A stretch of DNA of 9,348 nt from Candidatus Dojkabacteria bacterium UBA5232 (lineage in GTDB: Bacteria; Patescibacteriota; Dojkabacteria; SC72): contig DHUO01000025.1 in NCBI GenBank assembly GCA_002409215.1, forward strand, positions 1 to 9,348, written 5' to 3'. Under the pieces are notes generated by a model, which saw only the letters and a list, made by a program, of their open reading frames with translations, did no database searches and was not told where the DNA came from. The stretch's first letter is position 1; each line of letters begins with the position of its first letter. Of the stretch, positions 1-6,850 are shown piece after piece. The translations under genes were made by a program, and so were the position numbers.

Positions 1-396
1 AGCTGAACTCATATTTTCATTAATAATGGTAATGTTCTCTTTCTTACTAAAGAATGTATCATGATGATCAATTACTACAGTTGGCAATGTACCATCTACA
101 CTATCTTCTTCATCAATACACAAGCTTAAATCTCCAGCATCTGTAATTAAAATTGCATCATACCCATCACTATCCAATTTACTCACCATCTCAATATCCT
201 TCATATTAGGTAATCTCATAGAAGGATTCTGTTTTGCTTGAATATTGAAAATTTTTTTAGGATACATCTCCATTAAAATCTGTCTTAACAGAAGAGAACT
301 ACAAAAAGCATCTACATCAGGTCCTTTGTGTGTAAGGATTAGAAACTTTTCATACCTCTCTACAATTTTCTTAAATTCTTTGTATTCATTTTTCAT
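1..396 (-). CDS. DHH-family phosphoesterase, N-terminal part (cut by window edge)
   Basis: The visible part is 132 codons, starting at ATG 394-396 and running off the left edge. It carries the metal-binding signatures of the DHH superfamily: an N-terminal THKGPDVDA (residues 22-30, the HxxPDxD motif), an ITDAGD motif (84-89) and the name-giving DHH within VVIDHHDT (107-114). DHH proteins of this arrangement include NrnA-type nanoRNases/pAp phosphatases and c-di-AMP phosphodiesterases, which are cytoplasmic Mn-dependent hydrolases. The C-terminal DHHA1 domain that would separate these subgroups lies outside the window, so the substrate is not assigned. The gene is divergent from serS. An extended -10 box ends 7 nt before the ATG and no Shine-Dalgarno site is visible. 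The antisense plus-strand frame at 245-445 is a shadow of this gene. Confidence 0.88.
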   Translation of the reverse strand, partial: MKNEYKEFKKIVERYEKFLILTHKGPDVDAFCSSLLLRQILMEMYPKKIFNIQAKQNPSMRLPNMKDIEMVSKLDSDGYDAILITDAGDLSLCIDEEDSVDGTLPTVVIDHHDTFFSKKENITIINENMSSA

Positions 397-400
397 ATTC

Positions 401-429
401 TTGATAATACCAGATAGAGAGAATATAAT
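401..429 (+). promoter_or_regulatory. serS promoter
   Basis: A -35 box TTGATA (401-406, 5/6 consensus) is separated by 17 bp from a perfect -10 box TATAAT (424-429). Start of transcription is expected near 436, leaving a leader of about 26 nt before serS. That is too short for a T-box or other riboswitch. Confidence 0.75.
404..412 (-). promoter_or_regulatory. Possible extended -10 promoter of the DHH gene
   Basis: On the minus strand TGG-TATTAT (complement of 404-412) reads as an extended -10 element. Its last base is 8 nt from the A of the ATG, so the transcript would be nearly leaderless. No good -35 box is present. It overlaps the -35 box of the divergent serS promoter (401-406), so both could not easily be occupied together. 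Confidence 0.35.
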
Positions 430-461
430 ACAGATATTGCATTAAATTAATAAAAATACAC

Positions 462-1730
462 ATGTTAGACATCAAAAGAATTGTAGAAAATAAAGAACTA
501 GTAGAAAAAGGACTTCTCAAAAGAATGAATAAAGAAGATCTAAACTTAGATCAAATAATCTCTCTCTATGAAGAGAAAAAGAAACTTCAAACAGAATTTG
601 ATACAAAAAGGGCGGAGCAGAATAGTTTTAATGAGAAAATGGCTAAGATAGATAAGAAAGGTGATGATTTTAAGAAATTAGTAAAAGACTTAAAACAGAA
701 GGCAGAGGAAGTTAAGGAAGTTGAAGCTAAGCTTAAAGATGCTGATGATTTGTTAAAGTCAAAGTTGGAGGTTCTACCTAACATTCCAGATGTAGATGTA
801 GTTTCAGGTGGTAAAGAGAATAATGAGGTTGTCAAAGAGGTTGGAAAGAAACCAGAGTTCTCTTTTGCAATTAGAGATCATGTTGAGTTAGGTACAGATC
901 TTGGAATTTTTGATTTTGAAACAGCAACAAAGATATCAGGTAATAATTTCTCTATGTACAGAGGATTAGGAGCACAGTTGGAGTGGGCATTGATTAACTA
1001 TTTCATTTCAACACACCTTCAAAATGGGTATGAAATGATCCTTCCTCCAAACCTTGTAACTAGAGATTCTGCATATACTGCGGGACAATTACCAAAGTTT
1101 GAAGAAGATGTATATTGGGTACAGGATGGATTATGTTTAATACCTACTTCAGAAACAGTCCTAACTAACATCTACAGAGGCGATATTTTAGATGAAAAGG
1201 AGCTCCCCAAAAAGTTCTTTGCATATACTCCTTGTTACAGAAGAGAGGCTGGTAGTTACAGAGCAAATGAAAAGGGATTGATTAGAATGCATCAGTTTAA
1301 CAAAGTGGAGATGTTCCAATATACTTCTAAAGAAAAATCAAAAGATGCGTTTGAAGAGATGCTCTATAATGCAGAAGAGCTAGTCGCTGGACTAGGTATG
1401 CATTATAGAGTTGTTAAATTAGCTGCGGGAGATTGTTCTGCTGGTATGGCAAGGACATATGATGTAGAGGTATATATTCCTTCTATGGATAAATACTACG
1501 AAGTGAGTTCGGTTTCAAATGCTAGAGAGTATCAAGCAAGAAGAGGTAATATGAGATATAAAAATGCTGATGGTAAAATAGATTTCTTGCATACTCTGAA
1601 TGGTTCTGGTTTGGCAACTAGTAGATTGATGGTAGCACTAATTGAAACATATCAAAATGAGGATGGTAGTATAACAATCCCAGAAGTTCTAAGACCATTT
1701 ATGGGAGAGATAACTAAAATTAGGAAGTAA
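462..1730 (+). CDS. serS: Seryl-tRNA synthetase
   Basis: This cytoplasmic class II aminoacyl-tRNA synthetase charges tRNA-Ser with serine using ATP. At 422 aa it has the normal bacterial length. Residues 1-105 form the N-terminal tRNA-binding domain; the highly charged stretch 30-100 is its long antiparallel coiled coil. The catalytic core follows: the serine-site TSE (229-231), motif 2 in CYRREAGSYR (258-267) leading into GLIRMHQFNKVEM, and motif 3 HTLNGSGLATSR (377-388). The usual motif 3 GLAVGR is GLATSR here, with the class-defining arginine kept. MLDIKRIVEN matches the family N-terminus, which fixes the start at 462 although no Shine-Dalgarno site precedes it. The gene is followed after 5 nt by thpR, forming a two-gene operon ended by the terminator at 2291-2315. 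Confidence 0.98.
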   Translation: MLDIKRIVENKELVEKGLLKRMNKEDLNLDQIISLYEEKKKLQTEFDTKRAEQNSFNEKMAKIDKKGDDFKKLVKDLKQKAEEVKEVEAKLKDADDLLKSKLEVLPNIPDVDVVSGGKENNEVVKEVGKKPEFSFAIRDHVELGTDLGIFDFETATKISGNNFSMYRGLGAQLEWALINYFISTHLQNGYEMILPPNLVTRDSAYTAGQLPKFEEDVYWVQDGLCLIPTSETVLTNIYRGDILDEKELPKKFFAYTPCYRREAGSYRANEKGLIRMHQFNKVEMFQYTSKEKSKDAFEEMLYNAEELVAGLGMHYRVVKLAAGDCSAGMARTYDVEVYIPSMDKYYEVSSVSNAREYQARRGNMRYKNADGKIDFLHTLNGSGLATSRLMVALIETYQNEDGSITIPEVLRPFMGEITKIRK

Positions 1731-1735
1731 AGGAT

Positions 1736-2296
1736 ATGAACTATTTTCTAGGATTTTTTCCAGATGATGAGAATAGAAAGAAAATAACGGAAGTTGTATC
1801 TGGTGTAAAGGAAGTTTTTGAAGGCTTTGATATCAAGGTAAGATGGAGTCAACCTAAGTCATACCATATAACAGTTCTTTTTCTAGGAACAAAATTTCCC
1901 TTCCCAAAAGTTTTAATGTGCAAACAGAAATTAAAGAAGTTTTCATTTAGAAAATTCAAAGTTAGATTTAATTCCATAAAGCTAGGAATCTCAAGAAAGT
2001 ACAGAGAGCTTCTCTATCTGGATCTCTTAGAGGGTGGAGATGAGATGAGACAGTTGCATCTGGAATTGAGGAATATGACAGGTACTAAGGAGGATACAAA
2101 TTTCATACCACACTTAACATTAGGTAGAGTAAATAAGGATCTTACAACTCAGGAGTATATGAATATAGCTAAGGATCTTTCAGTTGTAACAAAGAAGTTG
2201 AAGGTAAATAAAATTGAATTTGAGGTACAGAGCATCGATTTAGTTAAATCAGAAGAGGGTCTATACTCTATCGAAATGAGTGTTAATGGTGCTTAG
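1736..2296 (+). CDS. thpR: 2H phosphoesterase, RNA 2',3'-cyclic phosphodiesterase (2'-5' RNA ligase family)
   Basis: The 186-aa protein has both hallmark HxT motifs of the 2H superfamily: HIT in YHITVLFLG (residues 44-46) and HLT in FIPHLTLGRV (126-128). The spacing is usual for LigT/ThpR proteins. Family members hydrolyse RNA 2',3'-cyclic phosphates to 2'-phosphates and can join tRNA halves through 2'-5' bonds in vitro; the cellular substrate is often unknown. The start ATG lies 5 nt after the serS stop with AAAGGA just upstream, so it is probably translated with serS. The last 36 bp overlap the 3' end of miaA on the other strand, and the TAG stop sits inside the stem of the operon terminator. 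The family call is firm; the exact activity is inferred. Confidence 0.93.
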   Translation: MNYFLGFFPDDENRKKITEVVSGVKEVFEGFDIKVRWSQPKSYHITVLFLGTKFPFPKVLMCKQKLKKFSFRKFKVRFNSIKLGISRKYRELLYLDLLEGGDEMRQLHLELRNMTGTKEDTNFIPHLTLGRVNKDLTTQEYMNIAKDLSVVTKKLKVNKIEFEVQSIDLVKSEEGLYSIEMSVNGA

Positions 2297-3148
2297 AATC
2301 TCTTCTAAGCTTTTTACGTACTCTACATTCTCATTCCTTCTAAACCATGTTCTCTGTCTTTTTGCATATTGGTTTGTATGCGTGATAATTTCCTCTTTTA
2401 CCTCTTGGATACTCTTCTCTCCATTAAAATATCCATCGAACTCTCTGTAACCAATCGTATCTAGAGCAGGGTAGATATTTAATCTCTCTTTGTGAATCAA
2501 TTCATTTTCGTTGATTAATCCAGCCTCAAACATTTTCTCTACTCTCAATCGAATATTTTTCTTTATGGTATCCACATCTATGTCTAGAAAAAAGTAGAGG
2601 TGGTTTAATGCTTTCCCTTTCTTAACGCTGGGTAAGCCGTGTTTAATGATATGCATTAATCTTCTTGGGTTCTCTTTGTCACTTTTATTAAGCTTTTCCA
2701 ACTTTTTGCTTCCAATCATTTTTTGGAGATCTTTAATACTTAAACCTTTTAAATCAATATTAATTTCTTTCTTTGGATTTTCTTTAAGTTTGTAGTTATA
2801 TACAACTGAGTCTATGTATAGTCCTGTTCCACCAACGAATATGGGAGTTACATTTTCTGGTAATTTTTTTAGAAGTGCAAATACATCTTTTTGGTATTGG
2901 TATAGATTGTACTGTTGTTTAACAGAGATATAAGAGTATAAATAATGTTTAATCCCATCAATTATGAACACTCCATCTTCGATTTCATCAGGAGTGGGCT
3001 TGGCTGTTCCAATAGAGATTTCTTTGTAAACCTGTCTTGAATCGGCATTGATGATAACACCGTTGATTTCTTTTGCTAGCTTAATTGCAACATCAGATTT
3101 TCCTGATGCTGTACATCCAGCAATTACAATAATAGGTCTTTTATTCAT
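2261..3148 (-). CDS. miaA: tRNA dimethylallyltransferase
   Basis: MiaA transfers a dimethylallyl group from DMAPP to N6 of A37 in tRNAs that read codons beginning with U, the first step to i6A/ms2i6A. All family motifs are visible in 295 aa: P-loop GCTASGKS (11-18), DSRQVY (36-41) with the catalytic Asp, IGTAKPT (46-52), GGTGLY (106-111), YPALDTIGYREF (226-237) and the C-terminal THTNQYAKRQRTWFRR (256-271). The start ATG overlaps the upstream gene by 8 bp (ATGAATAA), and miaA is the last gene of a five-gene operon. Its 3' end overlaps thpR by 36 bp, tail to tail. No terminator is seen after its stop on the minus strand, so transcripts may run antisense into thpR. Confidence 0.98.
   Translation of the reverse strand: MNKRPIIVIAGCTASGKSDVAIKLAKEINGVIINADSRQVYKEISIGTAKPTPDEIEDGVFIIDGIKHYLYSYISVKQQYNLYQYQKDVFALLKKLPENVTPIFVGGTGLYIDSVVYNYKLKENPKKEINIDLKGLSIKDLQKMIGSKKLEKLNKSDKENPRRLMHIIKHGLPSVKKGKALNHLYFFLDIDVDTIKKNIRLRVEKMFEAGLINENELIHKERLNIYPALDTIGYREFDGYFNGEKSIQEVKEEIITHTNQYAKRQRTWFRRNENVEYVKSLEEILSTINTHFDRV
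2291..2315 (+). terminator. Intrinsic terminator of the serS-thpR operon
   Basis: A perfect 8-bp stem GCTTAGAA / TTCTAAGC (2291-2298 and 2303-2310) closes a 4-nt TCTC loop and is followed directly by TTTTT (2311-2315). It contains the thpR stop codon (TAG 2294-2296). On the minus strand the hairpin is followed by ACCATTAAC with no U tract, so it should work only for plus-strand transcripts. The same bases encode residues SLEEILS near the C-terminus of MiaA. Confidence 0.85.
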
Positions 3149-3662
3149 CCTTGAAGATAATTGATACTAAGAGGAAGTTAATCCAGATAGTTCCAATGGA
3201 GAGAATAGATGTAAGGAGTATAAATGTAAAAGGTGTTCCTGTTAGTGAGAGTATAAAGGCAATTATTAATAGCGCAATAAAAACTGTAATTTGAAGTGAA
3301 TCCTTAAACATTTCTTTTTTAAGTGAGTATGCATCCATCTCCTTGTGCATTTTTCGTGAGGTGAAAAAACCTAATAACATTCCGATACTTATAATCTCAA
3401 CGAAGAGTACTACAATAGGGGTAAGAAGAAATATGTATCTAATACTTTCATTAAATACTTGATTAAGGATAATGAATGATAGTACTGTTAATATTCCAGA
3501 AGAGAGTAGTGATATTGTTGTAAATGTAATAAACTCTTTCTTTTTTCCGCTTAAAACCCATGATGCAAATAGAATGAACAGCAAGACAAAGATGAACATT
3601 CCTGCTAGAGATATTAATTGATAAATACTCCAGTTGTTAATTATTGATTTAAATATCTCCAT
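3141..3662 (-). CDS. Five-helix integral membrane protein of unknown function
   Basis: I do not recognise this 173-aa protein. It has five predicted transmembrane helices at about residues 14-37, 44-67, 73-100, 122-142 and 145-169. There are short basic loops (GKKKE at 39-43) and one longer charged loop (SRKMHKEMDAYSLKKE, 102-117) between helices 3 and 4. There is no signal peptide, cysteine pair or recognisable catalytic motif. It starts 2 nt after the SecD-like gene and overlaps miaA by 8 bp, so it is surely cotranscribed with both. Its place next to a SecD-like gene suggests a possible membrane partner, perhaps a remnant of SecF, but it lacks a periplasmic domain and a sixth helix; this is speculation. 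Confidence 0.85.
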   Translation of the reverse strand: MEIFKSIINNWSIYQLISLAGMFIFVLLFILFASWVLSGKKKEFITFTTISLLSSGILTVLSFIILNQVFNESIRYIFLLTPIVVLFVEIISIGMLLGFFTSRKMHKEMDAYSLKKEMFKDSLQITVFIALLIIAFILSLTGTPFTFILLTSILSIGTIWINFLLVSIIFKDE

Positions 3663-3664
3663 TA

Positions 3665-4909
3665 TTATACTTGTCTAACATTATCTATATACCAGTTCGA
3701 TATTAGTAAAGATAGTTTTGAAATAGCAATTAAAGTTATCATCTGTATTGCAAATATTGACATTAATCCTGTCCCTAATATATTGATTGTGATTAATATA
3801 GCTATGGCTCCAATAACAATGTATAACTCTGAATCTCTGTTACTAACCAATGCTCTAATTAAAATAGTTGTTAAAATTGCAGTAATCGTGAGGAGGAATG
3901 TGTCGATAGGTGTTTGTGTTAGTTTGATATACGTAAGGTATATGGTTAAGGTGATGATTGTGGCTAAAAAGGATTTTACCAAACTTGTTTTTGTGTCGTA
4001 TTTAAATATATAGAGGAGAATATAAACAGCGATTAGTGAAATTGCAAAACCAATTGTTATTTTAACATAATCGATTCGTATATTTTGAGGTTCTAAATCA
4101 TTCTGAGATTCCAATATATATTTAACAGGGATATGTCCGGAGTTATATAAAAGTCCTGTAACTTTCGCTCCTATTGGATCGTCAGCATTGATACCAACTG
4201 TTATTGATTCTACCTTGCTTGAACCTTCTTGGAAGATTGGAACTTGGTAGGGTGTTACAAATCCATCTATTTCAACACCTATTGTTTCTCCCTGTTTCTC
4301 CTTTAGGAATTGGTTCAGTTCTCTTCTCTTGCTTGCTCGTTGCTTGAAAATAGCAAAGTATCTGTAAGTGCCATCACTTGTTCTTAACTTTTGTTTTGGG
4401 ATATATACTTCTCTAAAATCTTCTTGGTCCCAATCTGTAGCATCGTAGTTCTCTCCCATGATTATGGTAAGAGGATTCTCTTGATTTGTAAAATCAACAT
4501 CACTCTTTCTTGTTACAACCCTGTAATTAAACCTGTTTGCAACTAATTGAGCTACATTCTCTGGATCTTTTGTGCTGTTAACAACAATTCTTAGCTTTGT
4601 ACTACTCTCATCCTTCTCTTCGATGAAGATAGTGGAGTTTTCAACACCAAACCCTCTTAACCTTCTGTATAGAACCTCTTTAATCTTCTTAATATCTCTA
4701 TCATCTTTGGTCTCTACCTTTAAAATATATTCCTTCGACCAATATTTTGAATCTTTTGTATTTAGATTAAATGAAAGTTTTTCTGAGACTTTTTCTGTAA
4801 GGGGGAGTGCAATTAAGGTTGTAGAGATAAGCATAGCTGTAACAAGAACTAGGGCTACGTATCTGACAGTTTTCTTGAAATTAAAGTTGAAATTGAATTT
4901 TAGTTTCAT
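3665..4909 (-). CDS. SecD-like membrane protein, divergent
   Basis: The 414-aa protein has the SecD plan: an N-terminal helix (about 14-36), a large extracytoplasmic region (37-282) and about five C-terminal helices (283-303, 309-331, 335-355, 361-380, 381-405). In the soluble part, DIKKIKEVLYRRLRGFGVEN (72-91) resembles the SecD P1 segment that reads roughly 'vIrnRvnalGv'. SITVGINADDPIGAKVTGLL (235-254) followed by YNSGHIPVKYILES resembles the stretch before SecD helix 2, where the family has an 'LraGaLPvpl' pattern. In a Sec translocase, SecD uses the proton gradient to help pull proteins across the membrane. The conserved SecD helix motifs (GMAVDANVLIFERIREE-type) are not recognisable, so function may have drifted. 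The N-terminus has an odd alternating FNFNFNF run (5-11). The gene lies 2 nt from both neighbours. Confidence is in the gene; SecD homology is moderately sure. Confidence 0.75.
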   Translation of the reverse strand: MKLKFNFNFNFKKTVRYVALVLVTAMLISTTLIALPLTEKVSEKLSFNLNTKDSKYWSKEYILKVETKDDRDIKKIKEVLYRRLRGFGVENSTIFIEEKDESSTKLRIVVNSTKDPENVAQLVANRFNYRVVTRKSDVDFTNQENPLTIIMGENYDATDWDQEDFREVYIPKQKLRTSDGTYRYFAIFKQRASKRRELNQFLKEKQGETIGVEIDGFVTPYQVPIFQEGSSKVESITVGINADDPIGAKVTGLLYNSGHIPVKYILESQNDLEPQNIRIDYVKITIGFAISLIAVYILLYIFKYDTKTSLVKSFLATIITLTIYLTYIKLTQTPIDTFLLTITAILTTILIRALVSNRDSELYIVIGAIAILITINILGTGLMSIFAIQMITLIAISKLSLLISNWYIDNVRQV

Positions 4910-4911
4910 AA

Positions 4912-5484
4912 TTATAGTAAATCAGCTATTTGTCCAAAGAGTACGATTTTATCGTGTTCTAATATATTCATCAAGAAAGGTTCTCTCTTTTTTCTTGCAA
5001 AATCAAAGTCTTCTTTTGTAATAGCACTAAATCTGATAACCCTCCCTGTTTCTTTTTCAAGTAGTGCTACTGCATTTGTTAAGTCTTTTACCTTCATCTT
5101 CCCAATGAAAAGAAAATCAACATCGGTATCTCTCTCATGTTTCTTTTTAATGAAGCTTTCAGTCAGAACGACAACTTCAACACCTTCAATTCCCTTTGCG
5201 ATTTCCATAATCTTTTCACCTTTTTCTGATTCTTTGTAGAATATAGCTCTGAGATCGTAAATAATAGGGCACTCTTTATTAACTCTGTATACAACCCTGT
5301 TTCCTTCTTTCTTGGATTTAAGTATACCTGCCTTTTCCAGATTCATTAATTCTCTTCGAACGGCGTTGATTTCTTCATTCAGTATTCTGACAAGTCCTCT
5401 AACATGGTGAGCAGCATCTAAATTAGACATGTATGTATCTAATATGCTGATTCTGACTTTTGATATGAACAGGTGTTTTAACAT
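4912..5484 (-). CDS. Winged-helix DNA-binding protein with a nucleotidyltransferase-like domain
   Basis: With the ATG at 5482-5484 the protein has 190 aa and begins MLKHLFISKVRISIL, like related wHTH proteins. A GTG two codons upstream (5488-5490) is the alternative start, adding Met-Arg. Residues about 3-70 form an ArsR/MarR-like winged helix: INAVRRELMNLEKAGIL is the recognition-helix region and NRVVYRVNK the wing. Residues about 93-188 look like a minimal nucleotidyltransferase fold (DTDVDFLFIG, 119-128, carries the paired Asp). The Gly-Ser of the catalytic 'GSxxxxxDxD' motif is replaced by TES, so enzyme activity is doubtful and the domain may bind a ligand. Such fusions are common uncharacterised regulators in archaea and Patescibacteria. 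The gene is second in the operon, 21 nt after the DUF3048 gene, and may regulate it. Confidence 0.85.
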   Translation of the reverse strand: MLKHLFISKVRISILDTYMSNLDAAHHVRGLVRILNEEINAVRRELMNLEKAGILKSKKEGNRVVYRVNKECPIIYDLRAIFYKESEKGEKIMEIAKGIEGVEVVVLTESFIKKKHERDTDVDFLFIGKMKVKDLTNAVALLEKETGRVIRFSAITKEDFDFARKKREPFLMNILEHDKIVLFGQIADLL

Positions 5485-5505
5485 TCTCACCCCAACTGCC
5501 TAATA

Positions 5506-6756
5506 TTATTGTTCAATTATATCAAATTTTCCATCTGATTGGGGCAGTGCTGATATCCATATTCTACCACGATTAAACTTTATAGTATTTCCACTGTTAT
5601 CATAGAACTTGGTTCGCTCTGTTCTGGAGGCCTTTTTCCATTTCCCATTGATAATTTTTCCATCTTGAAGAATTACGGCTTCACCTTCTCCTACTGTTGG
5701 TATTACTACTCTTGCCGTTCCATCAGCAGCGCCACTCATTTTAACTTTTTGTATTACTATGTTTTTAGCTGTAACTTGTGTATTAGTTTCTTGATCTATA
5801 TCGTTTTTACCTCCGACTTTTCTATAATATGTGTTTGTTGGTTGGTCATATGTCCAAATTGAATCATATGCACCTCCGTTATTTAGTCTCATATGGAAAA
5901 CTGTTTTAACTATACTCTTTTTACCTCTGTTTGCCATGTCTGCATCATTCTTAAACTCCAAACTCTGTACTGTACTAGGGAAGCTGTTCCAATTCATTCG
6001 TTTACCGTATTCCCAAGCATTCTTCACAGAGCTGTATTCATTATGTGGTGCAACTCGTCTACCATCATTCCATCTCCATGCGCCGATAGTAGAGATATCT
6101 TTAATACCATATGCATATACATTCCCGCATGCATTTGCTTTAGGGTTGGTACTTTCTGCACAACCATCACGAATCAGAATTGGGTCGTATTCACTAAGCC
6201 ATTCAAGATAGTACTGTCTTAGACTGCGAATAGGACCAACTTTGTCTGGAGCACTACTCCAGTATATTGCTAGATTTCTTGTTATTCCTCCCTCTGCATT
6301 AGCCTCATAGACAATATCAGCACTATTATACCCCGATGCTGATCTTGCATGTACATGATTGTTTGTCATTACAGCAACAGGTCTCCTGCTTCTCATCTCC
6401 TCCATCTCTTTTTTAGTAAACAGAAGTCCATTTAAAGGACTCTCCTCAGTTCTTGGTTCTTGTGGTTGAGAAAGAAGAGGTAATTGTTTTACAAAAGAAT
6501 GTAGTTTTGATTTCGGAGAAATATAGTTTCTGTCAAAAAGTACAACTTGAGATGGTGGGGTGGGTCTTAGTTTGTAGATAGCAAAGTAATAAAAAGCACC
6601 AATTCCCACAAGAGAAAGTATTGCAACTAGAGGAAATATCAAGGCTTTGGGATTGAACTTTTTCTTTACTAAAGGAGATTGTGTTGTTTTATCTACTCCT
6701 TTTTCCTCAATTTTAGGTGCTTCTTTACCTTCTTCTATTTCAATTACTTTTGCCAT
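5506..6756 (-). CDS. DUF3048 (YerB-like) membrane-anchored protein
   Basis: The gene opens the operon. I place the start at ATG 6754-6756 (416 aa, MAKVIEIEEG), with AGGA 7-10 nt upstream. A TTG at 6789 would add 11 residues but lies over a likely promoter. Residues 1-37 are charged and cytoplasmic, 38-61 form one transmembrane helix, and a Pro/Ser-rich linker leads to the exported domain (about 124-405). That domain shows the DUF3048 signatures: RRPVAVMTNNHVHARSASG, ADIVYEANAEGGITR, VGPIRSLRQYYLEW, RRVAPHNEY and a C-terminal GKIINGKWKKASRTERTKF block ending near GRIWISALP. The function of the family (B. subtilis YerB) is not established; an envelope role is likely from its location. Two cysteines (199 and 210) in the exported part could form a disulfide. 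Confidence 0.93.
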   Translation of the reverse strand: MAKVIEIEEGKEAPKIEEKGVDKTTQSPLVKKKFNPKALIFPLVAILSLVGIGAFYYFAIYKLRPTPPSQVVLFDRNYISPKSKLHSFVKQLPLLSQPQEPRTEESPLNGLLFTKKEMEEMRSRRPVAVMTNNHVHARSASGYNSADIVYEANAEGGITRNLAIYWSSAPDKVGPIRSLRQYYLEWLSEYDPILIRDGCAESTNPKANACGNVYAYGIKDISTIGAWRWNDGRRVAPHNEYSSVKNAWEYGKRMNWNSFPSTVQSLEFKNDADMANRGKKSIVKTVFHMRLNNGGAYDSIWTYDQPTNTYYRKVGGKNDIDQETNTQVTAKNIVIQKVKMSGAADGTARVVIPTVGEGEAVILQDGKIINGKWKKASRTERTKFYDNSGNTIKFNRGRIWISALPQSDGKFDIIEQ

Positions 6757-6761
6757 ACTAA

Positions 6762-6789
6762 ATCCTACCATAATTGTGATGTATTTCAA
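6762..6789 (-). promoter_or_regulatory. Candidate promoter of the DUF3048-to-miaA operon
   Basis: On the minus strand TTGAAA (complement of 6784-6789, 5/6) is followed after 16 bp by TAGGAT (complement of 6762-6767, 4/6). A TGG triplet before it makes an extended -10. Transcription would then begin at or next to the A of ATG 6756, a leaderless message. The same bases (AGGA) could instead be a Shine-Dalgarno site, in which case the promoter lies further upstream; the two readings exclude each other. Confidence 0.4.
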
Positions 6790-6793
6790 TATG

Positions 6794-6822
6794 TTGTACT
6801 GATTACATGCATATGCTAGGAT
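6794..6822 (+). promoter_or_regulatory. Candidate promoter of the repeat-protein/HAD operon
   Basis: An extended -10 element TGC-TAGGAT (6814-6822) lies 17 bp after a weak TTGTAC (6794-6799). The predicted start is near 6829, giving a leader of about 22 nt to the ATG at 6851, made of A/T-only repeats (ATTAAATATTAAAATATTAA, 6821-6840). No Shine-Dalgarno site is visible. Confidence 0.4.
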
Positions 6823-6850
6823 TAAATATTAAAATATTAATGAAAAATAT

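Noticed and set aside
245..445. Plus-strand open frame of 66 codons
   Set aside because: It lies antisense to the DHH phosphoesterase, whose motifs are clear, and it overlaps the serS promoter. Its translation has no recognisable family features.
430..461. T-box or riboswitch in front of serS
   Set aside because: The predicted leader is about 26 nt, far too short for any such element.
2237..2250. Inverted repeat GATTTA-GT-TAAATC after the miaA stop on the minus strand
   Set aside because: A 2-nt centre prevents a good hairpin and no T run follows on the minus strand, so it is not a terminator.
3783..6222. Several plus-strand open frames of 65-149 codons over the SecD-like, wHTH and DUF3048 genes
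   Set aside because: They are antisense shadows of well-supported minus-strand genes with family motifs; none has a promoter or domain of its own.
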